Shown here: in pieces, positions 10,943-21,866 of the stretch
How the letters are laid out: each line of letters opens with the position of its first letter
How positions within the stretch are numbered: position 1 is the first letter of the stretch
Translations under genes and position numbers: made by a program
NCBI GenBank assembly: GCA_029204045.2
Contig: CM055062.1
Location: 9,977,705-10,041,704, forward strand
Reading direction: 5' to 3'
DNA length: 64,000 nucleotides
Source: Tillandsia leiboldiana
Lineage: Eukaryota > Streptophyta > Magnoliopsida > Poales > Bromeliaceae
Notes under the pieces: model-generated
What the model saw: the letters and a program-made list of their open reading frames with translations, nothing else
Databases searched by the model: none
Told to the model about the DNA's origin: nothing

Positions 10943-13900
10943 ACTTAATCTGTCACGCCCCGGGTGTAAACCAGAACCCGGGCCCGTCCACAGATCCGCC
11001 GTGCACACGGTATTTTCCGTGTACACGAAGCGCCAGTAACCTGCTCAGATAAAAGAGATATAATAAAAGAGCAATAAAAACAGAGCTGAACTAAAACTAA
11101 TACATCTCAGACTGAAGCTGGAAATAAAATACAATACATCTGTATAAATGATACATCTGTCTCTCCCAGCTCACCAAAATAAATACCAACCTGCTGGCAA
11201 AAGCCAGTCCCAAAGTAAAGGTACTACCGTCTGAGGAAACATGGGTACACCAACAATCCAGCTAACATGCTCATCCTGCCTCGAGATCTATCTACTCGGC
11301 CGTCCTCTCTCCTCGACCCGCCACTGTAAGCCCAGTAGCACCCGCATAAACACTGCAAAACAAGGGAGAAGCAAAAGAGGAAAGAAGAATGGGGGTGAGA
11401 CTACTAGTAAACCAGTAGCCTCCCCTAGTGGGTAAAACCTCAACTCTGACACGCCCACTAGGTCTACCAGAGGCAAAAGGAATAAAGGTGGTATGCAATG
11501 AGTATGACTCCTGATGAAAAGCTACCACTAGAATGCCTCTAAAAACTGAGCTAAAAGAATAGCTGAATGTATGCATCAGAATGTCAACGCCTGCCTGTCT
11601 AGACCCAATCGATACACCAGTAAGCACTGTACCTGCCTGCTCTGCCTGCCAAATCGGGTATGCCCGCCTACGCATAACACCGATAGGAAAAGGGAGTCTC
11701 GAAGACTCGAAGCCTGTAAAAACGCACACTCCGGAGTGGCACTCGAGGGGAGCGACCCACACGAGTATAATGCCTGGGTAACAAGTACCAAATCAGCAGG
11801 ACTGGATCATGACTCTGATCACGGTGGAAAACCCATCCACTAAAAGAAATCCAAATCCTCTATCCCAATCTGATGCAATAACCACTGTCCGATCAACCGC
11901 CAAAGATCCGCGGTTGCCGCAATGCCCGGCCCTCACAGCCTGCCTGTCCCAAAGCCCACAACTGTCTGACTACACTATCCCAGTCCCTGCTCGAACCCGA
12001 GCGCACTATCCCCCGAATATAAATAAAAGAAGAGAAAAGCATGGTTTCTCCTAAGTCAATTCCAACATGATAGTGTAGCAGAAAAAGGTGGCCTAACTAG
12101 GTGACCATACAAGCATGCAAATGTCCCAAGATGATATAAAAATAAACAGATGTCGATAACCTTTATAATGTTAGAGCATGTATAGAACAGTATGAGAATA
12201 GTAAATATGAGATAGCCTGTGCCTGCCTATGCCACATACCCAAGCCCACAATTATTGATTAGCCTTACCTTTTAACATGATGTTACTGTCCTACAATCAT
12301 AATCCCCAATCAAGCAAGTTCTAACAATATCTGTTTAATCACAATAAGCCTGCCATTGCCACACATAAAGTGCATTTATCCTTTTAATCAAAGAAGCTAC
12401 TCAAATGCCTAGCGGGTAATCAAAAGGTGGAGGGTTAACAACCACACCCATAATGACAATCCTGACCCAGGTCCGACATCCGGTCAACCACCTACTATCC
12501 GCAATAGCCGCAATACCCCAAAAGCTAAAATTCAAGCCCCGGCTACACTATGCCGATCCCTGCTCAAACCCGAGCAACAAATAGCCGCCTGCCTAAGGAA
12601 TAGGGGGAAGAAGAGACAATAGGGTTCCTCCCAAGGCAGTCCCAACATATAGTGTAGCGACCAGAAATGGTCTAACTAGATATCCCTGAAATCAAGCCTA
12701 TCTCCTCATGGAAGAAAGAAGGGGAGTGACAAATAGTGGTTCATCATGTGTATCAAGTAATAACTCCACCTGGGTGTAATCATCATGCTAAATCATAATC
12801 CAACCGCACATGTCCATAACCTGCTAATCACCCTCACATGAATCATCCACCTATGCCTGTCCAAAAATCCTCAAGTGGTACCCTCCCACAAGACGCCTCA
12901 CAATATCACAATATGAAAGTACATCCCCCCCTTATGCAAGGTTAAATGCTAAAACGATGTCCATGAAGCATGTATAAGTTCCAACATGTCAAGTTTCCAA
13001 TATAATGTTTTCCATATGATAGGCTCACAATTATCTAGTTAAGCATGCATGTCCATTAGGTGACCATTCAATATGTCCAATAAAGGGGATCACTCTAATA
13101 TTCCTAGTGGGTATATCAGAAAAGAGGAGTAAAGCAACCACCCACTTCGAGCGCTAAACCCTGATCCCAACAGCGAAGTCCGCGCCCGGTCTCAACGATC
13201 ACCACGGTGCTGCACAAAATACCCCAAAAGAACAAGCACAATTAATCCACCATGCTCACACCAAAATCTGTCCCAAATACAATCAGTCCACAGTTTTGCC
13301 TTTTTCACCTGCGAGATCTGCTCGAGAAATTCCAGGAAAAATACCGTCACGATCCTCACGACGAACCGGTCGAAACGAGTACCTGCACGTTCCCACACGA
13401 GTTTTCTACGCTGAGATCCAAAATCGACAAGAGAACTACCCCGAACAATACTTCCACCCAAAACTGTGCTACAAAGTTCTGTAAAAAGGGGTTTCTCACC
13501 TTCGGGGAAAATTCCAGAAAATCCAAGAAAATTCAGAGAGACTCCTTGCGATGCGTAGATGCAAATTGCCTTTTGAATCACCTCAATCCGATGTCTGGTT
13601 GCGGAGATATCGCCGAAATACCGAACCGCTGTCCAAAACTCCATCACAGCAAAAGAGGTCACAAGATGATCCGAAAAACCCATGAAAACCTCGGGATGGG
13701 AGAAACCAGCAAACACGGAAAACGTAGCCATACCTGTCGTGAAGACGATGGCGCAAGAATCGCTGAAAAAGAGTGCCGGGGTAGCTCGGGAGAGTCCGTG
13801 CACTGAAATGCGACGAAGGGAATCACAAGGGAACGAGCGTCGCGCCGCGCCGTAAAATCCAAACCTCGGAGTGTGTGCCACCACAAATCTTGGAAATCCT

Positions 13901-14341
13901 CCAGAAGATGTAGAACTCGAAGGGGAACAACTTTGCTGAAGACACCTTGGTGAGAGGAGGCTCGGAAATGGTGGAAAAAGTGAGAAGAAAGGAGCTCGGG
14001 CTGTTTAAATAGGCCTCCCAAACAAATAGCAAAATGCCATCCGGGTCCCAATTTTTCGGGCGCCCGGAAGTTCCGGGCGCGCACAGTGCGGCCCGGCCCA
14101 AGACTTTCGGGCGCGCACAGTGCGGCCCGGCCCAAGGCGCGCCGTCGGACGGGATCCGCGGTCCGTCCGACCCGCCTCAGCGCCCGCCACGTGTCGCCCG
14201 AACAGGCGACAGCCCAAATCCTCCACTCCCGCTGCGCCACGCGGCCAACCCCGGGAGTCGACACGCGTCCCCGACAACAGTACCGACGCGCCTGCGCGCC
14301 TGCCCGCGCCAGCTGCCCCTCCTGCCCGCACAGTTGACCAG

Positions 14342-14362
14342 CCAATAGGGAAGCGCCACGTG
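14342..14362 (+). promoter_or_regulatory. ERSE-like composite in the LARD 5' LTR, copy 1
   Basis: CCAAT-N9-CCACGTG identical to 6781-6801. This LTR drives transcription of the element, so this copy is in promoter position, about 330 bp upstream of the TATA-like box at 14004-14011. Confidence 0.6.
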
Positions 14363-14411
14363 TCCCTGCCACTGACCGCTGCACCCGGTGCACGAGCCTC
14401 CGTAAGCCGAA

Positions 14412-14432
14412 CCAATGGTAACCTGCCACGTG
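14412..14432 (+). promoter_or_regulatory. ERSE-like composite in the LARD 5' LTR, copy 2
   Basis: CCAAT-N9-CCACGTG identical to 6851-6871, with the 70-bp phasing retained. Confidence 0.6.
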
Positions 14433-15049
14433 TCCACTCCGGTGCACCGTGAACCAAAACCCAACCATCATGCTCCGTAGACCGTGAGCTGTGAGCCGGC
14501 CTATGGGGTGGTGCCACGTGCCCCCGCCTTGGTGCACGACGGCCGCGTGGACCGCGCGCCTGCCCGCGCGCCCGCGCGCTGCCCGCGCCCTGTGCCGCCG
14601 CCGTTCCGCCTGCCCGGGGCCGCGCCGCCGCCCGCCGACGCTGCCCGCCGCCGCCGCCGCCGCCGGCGATCGCCGGAGTTACTGTTCCGGCGGTGAACAG
14701 TACCCGAAGCTCAGAAAAATCCAGCAGATAGTCCATCTAGACCGTTTTCGCGCGCTGAACCCGAATTTGACGTCCGCTTCGCCAAATTCCCATCCAATAA
14801 ATCGCCGGAGGCTCCCGAAAAGGCATTTTCAATCCGAATTTCGTGCCGAGTCCAAATCTGATATCCGATTTGCGCGAAAACACCTATAAACATCCGACGG
14901 GGTTCCCTGATTACCCACGTGATCCACTTTAAGCCCGGAGTCAATCACTTGTGTCCAAATTGGCGCACGAACACCGCCGACATGCCCCGTAGGCCTCCAG
15001 AAGCTGCCGGTCACACAGTAAAAGCCCTGTAGAATTCCGGATCATCACA

Positions 15050-15054
15050 TTGGT
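15050..15054. repeat. Right target-site duplication TTGGT
   Basis: Exact repeat of 3393-3397, directly after the LARD terminal CACA. Confidence 0.93.
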
Positions 15055-16347
15055 AATCTACGATTTGCTGGATCTTGACTCGTTTTTGTTTCATGAGTTG
15101 ATTATGACTTACTAGTCTCTTAGTGATATATCTCCTACTCCTATATTTGTATCTTGTCATTATTCCTGGATTACCATACATGATAGAGTAGGAGGACATT
15201 ATTATCACTATGATATTCGTTGACACTGTGATTTATCTCTACTTTACATTTATATGCCATGATTCTCTCAGTGTAATTAACACTCCCAGTCTTTGTGTGA
15301 TTGATGTCTCCTACTCCTACCTTTTTGTCATAACTTTTAGTTCTGATTTATTATTGCATGATAGAGTAGGAGGATATGTCGTTATCATGGCATTTACTGG
15401 CGCCGTGTTTGACTTTGGATTCGATTTGGGAGTTCTCAGCTATTCGCCGTGTTTTCGATCTTCTGACCCTAAGCTTAAGCATCTGCATTGAGATCGCCAT
15501 GCACCAGCTGTACATTTTCACGTACACTAGCGGATTGGCCCCCGTTTGAGTGTTCTTTACCGGTAGAGTGGTCTATGAGATTCGTGAGCCCGTTTTATAT
15601 GGCTGCACCAGTGGGACCAGGTGATATTGAGCCCCTTTTTGTTATTAGTCAGCAGGTGTGGGGTACATGTCAGACTCGGTTCGGCACTAGCCTGAGGTCC
15701 TCGTGACCAACAGTGGCACTTTTACTGCTTCCATACTTGTTTTGTAGTTATTGATTCATACTTGATTCACAGTTATCGCTCTATACATTCCTTACAGTTA
15801 TTGCTTCCTTACTAGCATTTCCTACTGATTATTACCGCCTTTTGATTATTGTATACCAGTAGATACGACTTGCTCGTCTCCGGCTCGTTGTACCCACTGG
15901 GATACATTCAGTTGTATCTCACACCCTCTGGTGACACCATTTCAAGTTCGTCGGGTGGTGGGATGTCGAGAAGGTGAGGTGAGGATTCTGTGATAGAACT
16001 GTCCCTTGATGCTAGCAAGATAGCTGTCAAGTACCATTTTTTATTAGTGTTCTTTTACTATGATCAAGATTTAGTAGCTTTTGATTATTGTTAGCTGTGG
16101 ATTTATTTGTGATGTTTAAGTTATCAGATTATTTGTAAGTTGTTTAAAATGTTCAGTGGTCCACTCTAATTGCAATTGAATGTTCATTGTATCTGCCTAG
16201 CCGTGCGTGTATAGAGACTTTGTCTGGGTGGATAGAGAATTTTCTATGCACATGACGATCTGTCCACGTCCGGGGATTCCTGTTTGAAACTCTGATTTAA
16301 AAGAAAAAAAAAAAATTAGACAGCTTTTCAAAATCCGGGGCGTGACA
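15055..16347 (+). mobile_element. Plus-strand gypsy LTR, right part (continuation of 408-3397)
   Basis: Resumes the LTR broken at 3397 and runs to its end in CGGGGCGTGACA at 16336-16347. Its last 500 bp match the end of the next element's LTR (20525-20974). It contains a near-palindrome CTTTACCGGTAGAG at 15555-15568 and a U5 hairpin at 16207-16261. No primer site follows the end, so this is a solo LTR or the 3' LTR of an element that starts outside the window. Confidence 0.82.
16207..16261 (+). promoter_or_regulatory. U5 terminal hairpin of the outer LTR
   Basis: GTGTATAGAGA (16207-16217) pairs with TTTCTATGCAC (16251-16261) using two G-U pairs, 86 bp from the LTR end. It corresponds to hairpins of different sequence in the other LTR families. 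Confidence 0.5.
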
Positions 16348-16430
16348 CAGGTAGAAGAAGGCGACAGGATCTAGGCCATATCTAGGTCATCCCAAGGAGA
16401 TCAGAGTAGGTGGCAACTGTACAAGTGAGC
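16348..16430. other. 83-bp spacer between two gypsy LTRs
   Basis: Lies between the end of the outer LTR (16347) and the start of the next element's 5' LTR (16431). It has no primer site, no ORF and no recognised repeat. It may be flanking host DNA or old element sequence. Confidence 0.6.
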
Positions 16431-17212
16431 TGTAGTAACCATAATTTTTAAAACAAGATTTTAAGTTTAAATAATTTTCGGAATTAATTAATTGGCAAAA
16501 ATAGAATATAACTAGTGTAAAGTGGCTCCAAAATATCGACTTTTGATCGGGGTCTGATCTCGAAAATCTGAGATCACAAGTGCGACCGTATCGTCGAAAC
16601 ATGAAAGATTGATATTCAAAAGTTTTCAATCCGACGGTCGGATCTTCCGCAAATCAGCGGCGAAAAGCGGGGCCTACAACTTAAGTAGTGAATAGTAACC
16701 CCTGAATTCGGTGCCCTCTCGATCAACCGTCAGTCGTTTCACTGACTAAAATCCAAATATAGCAGTATGAGTAGTCAATTCTAGCTGATATTGACGTTCT
16801 GAACGCAATGGCACTGACGGAATTCGCGTTTGGCGATTGTGGTGCATCGAAATACGTGCATTGCAGTATAGCCTACAGTATATTATGGCCCGAGATTTTA
16901 TTCGAGCACCGAATCAAGCAAGCAATTACACTACTTAAAAGGTCTCGACGAGCCGGACGTCGTGGCGAAGTCCGTTTCGCAATTCGACGACTCGTTCGTC
17001 TCGAAATGCGTGAAAAGTGTCAAAATTTTGATTATTTTTGCGATAACTTTACTTTTCTTGGATCAAATGGTTTAGGACTTATTGTATAGGGTCTTTGTAG
17101 CACAATAAAGCTACAGTGGGGACCTATGAGCCTGTGGTGGACTGTAGAGGGACCAAATTGAAAATTTTGCAGGATTCCTCATGCATTCATGCATGTGACT
17201 CCTCGGCTTCGT

Positions 17213-17231
17213 GGGGGGGGGGGGGGGGGGG
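17213..17231 (+). repeat. G19 homopolymer
   Basis: Nineteen consecutive G. The 3' LTR has 8 G at the same place (22649-22656), and the related copy at 62093-64000 has only a short GGG before the same TTACACGAG motif. Either replication slippage or a sequencing artefact; such a run can form G-quadruplex structures. Confidence 0.85.
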
Positions 17232-17512
17232 TTACACGAGGGGCCAACTTCGGGTTGCTTGATAACTCCTAGGAGTTATACCTAATAACTCTGGGTGCTG
17301 GGGAGGCCAAAGAAGCCATCTCCATTGATCCCAAACCGAGAGAATTCGAGAGTGAGAGAGGAAGAGAAAGGTTGCACTCAAGTTGCTCCAACTTGCTCCT
17401 GGTGACTTCTGGAGTGTTCTCCTGCGTCTTGAGATCGAGCCCGAGCTTGCTGGGTGGCTACGCGACGCGGGGGAGGAGAACCGGCCGTTACCTTTCTTCT
17501 CCAACTCCGGCA

Positions 17513-17520
17513 AAGGTGAG
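17513..17520 (+). promoter_or_regulatory. Splice-donor-like site in LTR leader
   Basis: AAAG|GTGAGT here and at 22938-22946, and AAG|GTAAGG at the same place in the diverged copy (63141-63147). The GT is kept while the flanks vary. Could start a leader intron; no acceptor was identified. Confidence 0.35.
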
Positions 17521-19529
17521 TTTCTTCCACCTTTGGTTTTTAGGCCCTAATACCTTAGGAAGTAGCCTCTATAGGTTGTAAGGATGATTCCTGTCGAGTC
17601 GGGTTTTTTTGCACCATGGCTGAGCTTTTTGCTCCGACGCCGGTGAGGTTCCTCGCTGCCGGGCATATGGCCGAGAAGCTTCCTTAGAATGAGAGGAGTT
17701 CAACCATGCCCTTGCACGGCATCCATGCAGCCCAAATACGGGGGTGCCATGGATGACCCGAGAATGGGTTCAAACCGCGGTGCCCGCCTTTCCGGCCGTC
17801 GCCGACAGGTAAGTTAAGGTCGGGAAGCTTTCTGGGACCGAGAGAAACTTAGCCATGCCCTTGCATGGGCTCCAAGCTGTCAGGATAGAAATCCACCATT
17901 GTTGGAGGGAAGCTCGAAACCGAGCTTGTCCGCCGCCGTCGCCGCCGTGACCTCGTCGTCGGGCACAAGACCAGGAAGGTTGTGGTGATGAAAGGCACCT
18001 TGTGGTGCAAGTGGTTGAGGCCCAGAACACAGAAATAGCAAAATGCCATTGTTGGGTCTTTGAAGCTTGTGTGTTAGAAAAAGTGCCCACCACCTGTTTG
18101 ATAAAATGCCCCAATGAACTCAAGAGCAGATTTAGACATCCTGCAGAATATGAAAGTTGTTCCATACCTTTCCCTGAGCTCAATGCTCACTTCAAATCGA
18201 AAGTTGTCTGTGTGGAAATGTGTGTGGGGCATTGTTGTAGAGTTAGAGAGCAAAGGCTTTGGATCTACTTGATCCGGCAGGATTTGGGTTGCAAAAGAGC
18301 AAGCCCTTGTGTCCTGGTATTGTCCAGAGGTGAATGCTCCAAATTATTTTGAATCTGCACAAGTAGGTTTAAAGTTTTTGCATTATTAAGCTCTATGTTG
18401 GTTAAATGGCCATGGGTCTGTTTGGGGCAGTTTGCGAAGTCGCGACAGTGAGCTCCTGGCTATTTTGGGGTCACTAGACGCGATGCTTACCTTAGTTTTC
18501 AGTTTGGTTGAGCCGAAGAAATAAAATTTGCTATAAGCCTATGTTAGTATGGTAAGTCATGGCGCGATGTTTTTCTCGGATTCCGTGCTGCTAAAAATTG
18601 GTGAGCACGGTGTCCAGCAAGTTGAGGACCACCTACTGGAGGTGAAGGTTCGTAAAAATAATGTCCTGATAAAGAGAACGAGCAAAAACGGCTCTCAAAT
18701 TGCTATAAAAGTACATTTTTCAGAAACCCGAGGGGTCAAAATGCAATTGTAGCCTCATGTGCTGTCTCGGGCAGTGTGTATATAATCTCTAAGCTTTTTG
18801 CTAGTGATCCGTTGGCTCTCGTTGAGCGGAAATTGGTTATCGGTCCGTAAATCGGCAAAATCGTTGGTTTAACGGCGTCCCGGTGGCAATCGCGCAATTC
18901 AGGCAATTGCAACGGTTCCGCCTAGTTGTCTGTTGAGTCCCAGTAGAATCTGGTTGAGCCAACGGCAAAGAGTTAAAGCCCGTGTCTCCCGAAAATCCAA
19001 ATGGAATTTTTAGGAGGGGCATTTTGGTAATTATACCAATATTTGATTAAAAGGTTGAGTCTAGCAAAGTGTTGTTTGTCAAACATTAATGTTTTGGTAT
19101 TCCGAGGCTGCACGTCAAGTTTCGCTGAATTCGAGAATATGTAAGCGCTGTTAGGGTCAAAGTGGGCCGAACGGCGGTTTTCCCGGCGACTTGCGTAAAT
19201 CTGGAAAAGATCCAGGTTTAAGTTTTGTGGGATTAGAGAGTATGAGGTTTGGGTTTGTGTGGGTTGTCCCTAATCAACATCTTTGATTCATGTTGGCACG
19301 GTTTGACTCTAGCCTTCGAGTATTCCGTTGGAGTTGTCAGATCGCCTGCAGACAGGTGGGTTTATCTTCGGTCCGGGCTTTATCATCTCGGCCCTCTGGG
19401 GTATCGTAATTGGTTGGACCCCTGTTCTTGTGATAGCCTAGATTTCCTTATTGAGCCTGCTCTTTTTATTGATCAGCATCACTTTTATATTGCTATATCT
19501 ACTTGATTCATTGATAATTATCAGTTATC

Positions 19530-19745
19530 AGCCTATATGTTGCCGTGCTTGATTGATCCTTAGCTTGCTAGCTTATATGTTGCCATGCTCGATTGATCTT
19601 TAGCTTGCTATCAGATATTATGATCCTTATCAGTTATCTGATTATATGATGCCTTGCATGATTGATCTTAGTTGCTTCCAGATATCATGATTTTATTCTC
19701 GGACATTTGCCATGCTTGATTGGTCATTAGCTAGCTTGCACACCT
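19530..19745 (+). repeat. Imperfect tandem repeats in the gypsy LTR
   Basis: About four units of roughly 50-60 bp with the core TATGTTGCCATGCT..GATTGATCTTTAGCTTGCT. The same array is at about 25160-25380 in the 3' LTR. A longer duplicated segment (TTGTTGACCAA.ATGGTGGC) recurs at 20050 and 20275. Confidence 0.7.
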
Positions 19746-19968
19746 TATTGATTATCAGTATATCCTGATCCATGTTCTATTAGTTGTTGATTATATTCTG
19801 CATATGATGAGATTCAGTTGGCATTCTGTTGTTGCATCCCTGTTGGGATTTTCCCGGCTTGTTGCCGATTACCCGGTCATTAGACCGTGAACTTGAGCAT
19901 TTGCATTATGATCGCCCGCACCGCTGTACTTCACGAACATTGCCGGGGTCGCTCCCCGTGGGTATGTT

Positions 19969-19982
19969 CTTTACCGGTAAAG
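19969..19982 (+). promoter_or_regulatory. 14-bp palindrome CTTTACCGGTAAAG
   Basis: Perfect palindrome, also at 25602-25615, and with one change at 15555-15568 in a different LTR family. Conserved between families while neighbouring bases vary, which suggests a binding site or RNA fold. No specific factor is assigned. Confidence 0.5.
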
Positions 19983-20828
19983 TGGTTTGTTGAAAGACCC
20001 ATGACCCCCAGGCGGGGTATGTCAGCCAGGTTGGTGCCAGGTTGGGCAGTTTCCTTGAGGTTTTGTTGACCAATATGGTGGCTTTTGATTGGGTACTTGG
20101 TTGTTCTACCTTTGGTGCATGATTGCCTTTTTAAAATCTACTTTACATCATACTCTTATGATTGCCCAGTGTTTGTTCAATTTCATCCAGTCGTTATACC
20201 AGCATGCTCTTGTTTTAGTTTTCAATGCCCTGATATGCTCTGCACTGTATTCATGATTATTCGGCGTTTTTCCCTGAGGTCTTGTTGACCAACATGGTGG
20301 CTTCGATTGGGTATTTGGTTATTCTACCATTGATGCATTGATTACCTACTTAGAATGCTTAATCATTATACTCTTATGATTTCTCAGTTCTTGATTCAGT
20401 ATCTATATCAGCATGTTTTTACTTCGGTAGTTCAGTACCTATTTATGCTCAGAATCATGATTATGTTTTCTGCTACTACCTGCTTATGATATCTGCCTTA
20501 CCTAATGACTCTTACTATCTGCTAGTTATTGTATGCCAGTAAGTACGATTTGCTATTTCTCGGCTCGTCGTGCCCACTGGGATACACTGTCGATGTATCT
20601 CACACCCCCTGGGTGACCATTTTTCAGGTCGGTCGGGTGCTGGGATGTCGGAACGTGTTGGTGAGGTTATCGAGATAGCTTTGACCCTTGGCAGCCGCTG
20701 AAATTTTACCAGTTGTAAATATGTAATTGAATAAGTTGTTGTAAATGTTAAGTAATAATCTTTTGTAATCTTTTTTGTTAGTGCGTAGTTTAGACTACTC
20801 TGGTTTTGGCTGTAAGTGCTTAGCTGTG

Positions 20829-20878
20829 CATGTATAGAAAAGGCTCAATCCAAGGGGATTGGAAAATTTCTATATATG
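20829..20878 (+). promoter_or_regulatory. U5 terminal hairpin of the short-internal gypsy element
   Basis: CATGTATAGAAA (20829-20840) pairs with TTTCTATATATG (20867-20878), with one G-U, and encloses a second CAATCC/GGATTG hairpin. It lies 96 bp before the LTR end. Confidence 0.6.
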
Positions 20879-20981
20879 TGGTGGTTTGTCGTGCCCTGGT
20901 TGGTTTTAAAACTCTGATTGAAAAGAAAAAAAAAAAAAAAATTTAGACCCTATTTTCGAACTCGGGGCGTGACAGATTAAA

Positions 20982-20993
20982 TGGTATCAGAGC
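20982..20993 (+). promoter_or_regulatory. Primer binding site
   Basis: TGGTATCAGAGC, an exact 12-base tRNA-Met-type site 7 bp after the LTR end. Confidence 0.93.
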
Positions 20994-21658
20994 AATAGAA
21001 ATACGATGTCTAGGTTTGGCTAGGAACGAACCCTAGGATGACTGGTGTTCATGTGAGAGCGCAGGGTATTGGCATAGTGGTTTGGAGCTCAGGTGTGTTT
21101 CGTGTTCTCGTTGTCTTGGTTACTAGTGGCGTTCGTACGCACTCTGGTCTTTGGGATCGTTGTTAGTACAGGATTAGCCGTGGTCATTGTTTCGGCCGTG
21201 GGCCTGATGTTTCAGTGGAGCCATAGGGCTCAGATCAGTTACAGTGGTTGAAGGATTGACCACCGTTCTTGCTGTAATCGTCTAGCTGATGGCACAGCAG
21301 TAGATAACTGCTATTATTGCACCGGCCCCACCGTTTGCCTAGAGATAGAACAAGTTGTTGATCCTTCAGTGTCTCAGTATCATAATTCAGCGGCCTGTAA
21401 GCCCGATGGTAACCCTGTTTTGGGATGGATTCAAATTGGCTCCACCTTTTGCACATATTTTGTGGACCGACGTAGACTCACCTATGAGTTAGCCAGGGAG
21501 GTATTTATGATCACGAAATGATAGTGACCCTTGATAGAGGTCATGTCATCGACATAGAGACTGTGATGGGAGGTATGCAATATACCTTCTGATGGGTATT
21601 GGTCCCCAACTAGTTGTTGGCGACAGATCTATAGTATTTCGTTTTTCTTTTGGTAAGC

Positions 21659-21678
21659 ATGTTGGCTGTAGACAACGT
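21659..21678 (+). promoter_or_regulatory. Leader-type hairpin, variant copy
   Basis: ATGTTG and CAACGT form the same 6-bp stem (one G-U pair) around a loop with CTGTAG in place of CTGCAG. Related to 10749-10768 and 56801-56820, but about 670 nt from the primer site because of differences in the intervening DNA. Confidence 0.45.
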
Positions 21679-21852
21679 ACTGTCGAAAGAGCTGAGGAAA
21701 TACTCAGCCCTGTAATGGGGAGTATGAGATTGGGTCTAAATGAGTAATCTGAGAGTTGTCGATATTTTGTGGCTGATTTGTCACTACTGCGAACATGTTA
21801 GAGGCTTAATAGTGGTTTAGTTAAGTTTAAGTTTCGGGGATGAAACTTCTTA

Positions 21853-21866
21853 TAAGTGGTGGGTGA
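21853..21866 (+). promoter_or_regulatory. Polypurine tract
   Basis: A purine-rich stretch (AAGTGGTGGGTGA) abuts the 3' LTR start at 21867. It has two T interruptions and is weaker than the other tracts. Confidence 0.6.

Larger units (their letters stand above)
7491..10950 (-). mobile_element. LARD internal region (non-coding, decayed gag-pol)
   Basis: 3460 bp between the LTRs. No frame is long enough to be a working retrotransposon protein. Conserved stretches (7880-8050, 8130-8400, 8650-8830, 8930-9070) are shared with the internal regions at 47339-50391 and 53593-57000, showing common ancestry. Traces of gypsy Gag and RT are annotated separately. Order on the sense strand is primer site, hairpin, Gag trace, RT trace, polypurine tract. 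Confidence 0.85.
3398..15049 (-). mobile_element. Complete non-autonomous gypsy element (LARD type)
   Basis: An 11.65 kb element read on the minus strand: 5' LTR 10951-15049, primer site 10931-10942, internal 7491-10950, polypurine tract next to the 3' LTR at 7491-7503, 3' LTR 3398-7490, and flanking TTGGT duplications. About 4.1 kb LTRs around about 3.5 kb of internal DNA without usable gag-pol is the established layout of large retrotransposon derivatives. By eye the LTRs differ by about fifteen substitutions and a similar number of one-base indels, so insertion was recent. The internal DNA still shows decayed Ty3/gypsy Gag and RT traces, so it derives from an autonomous gypsy element. It would depend on proteins supplied in trans. 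Confidence 0.93.
10951..15049 (-). repeat. 5' LTR of the LARD element
   Basis: 4099 bp, the partner of 3398-7490. The TATA-like box is at 14004-14011. ERSE-like composites at 14342-14362 and 14412-14432 keep both motifs and spacing. Most differences from the other LTR are single-base indels in short homopolymers (for example A-runs and G/C-runs), plus about fifteen substitutions. Reading frames across it (13192-13884, 13659-14537 minus) reflect GC bias, not genes. Confidence 0.93.
16431..20974 (+). repeat. 5' LTR of the short-internal gypsy element
   Basis: 4544 bp. Relative to the 3' LTR it lacks about 220 bp near 17600 (present at 23025-23245). It has an expanded G19 run at 17213-17231 (8 G in the 3' LTR), a GTGAGT splice-donor-like site at 17516, a CAG|GTAAGT site at 17809, tandem repeats at 19530-19745 and a 14-bp palindrome at 19969-19982. 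Confidence 0.88.
20975..21866 (+). mobile_element. Short internal region (892 bp)
   Basis: Contains the primer site, a leader, an interrupted stretch near 21230-21500 that may be a gag remnant, the hairpin at 21659-21678 and the polypurine tract. No protein-coding frame is supported; the longest frames are short and broken. The region looks like an internal deletion that kept both ends. Confidence 0.75.

Noticed and set aside
18002..18352. 116-codon frame repeated at 23634-23984, apparently conserved
   Set aside because: The two copies are the two LTRs of one element, so similarity is expected. The diverged relative at 62093-64000 does not keep the frame.
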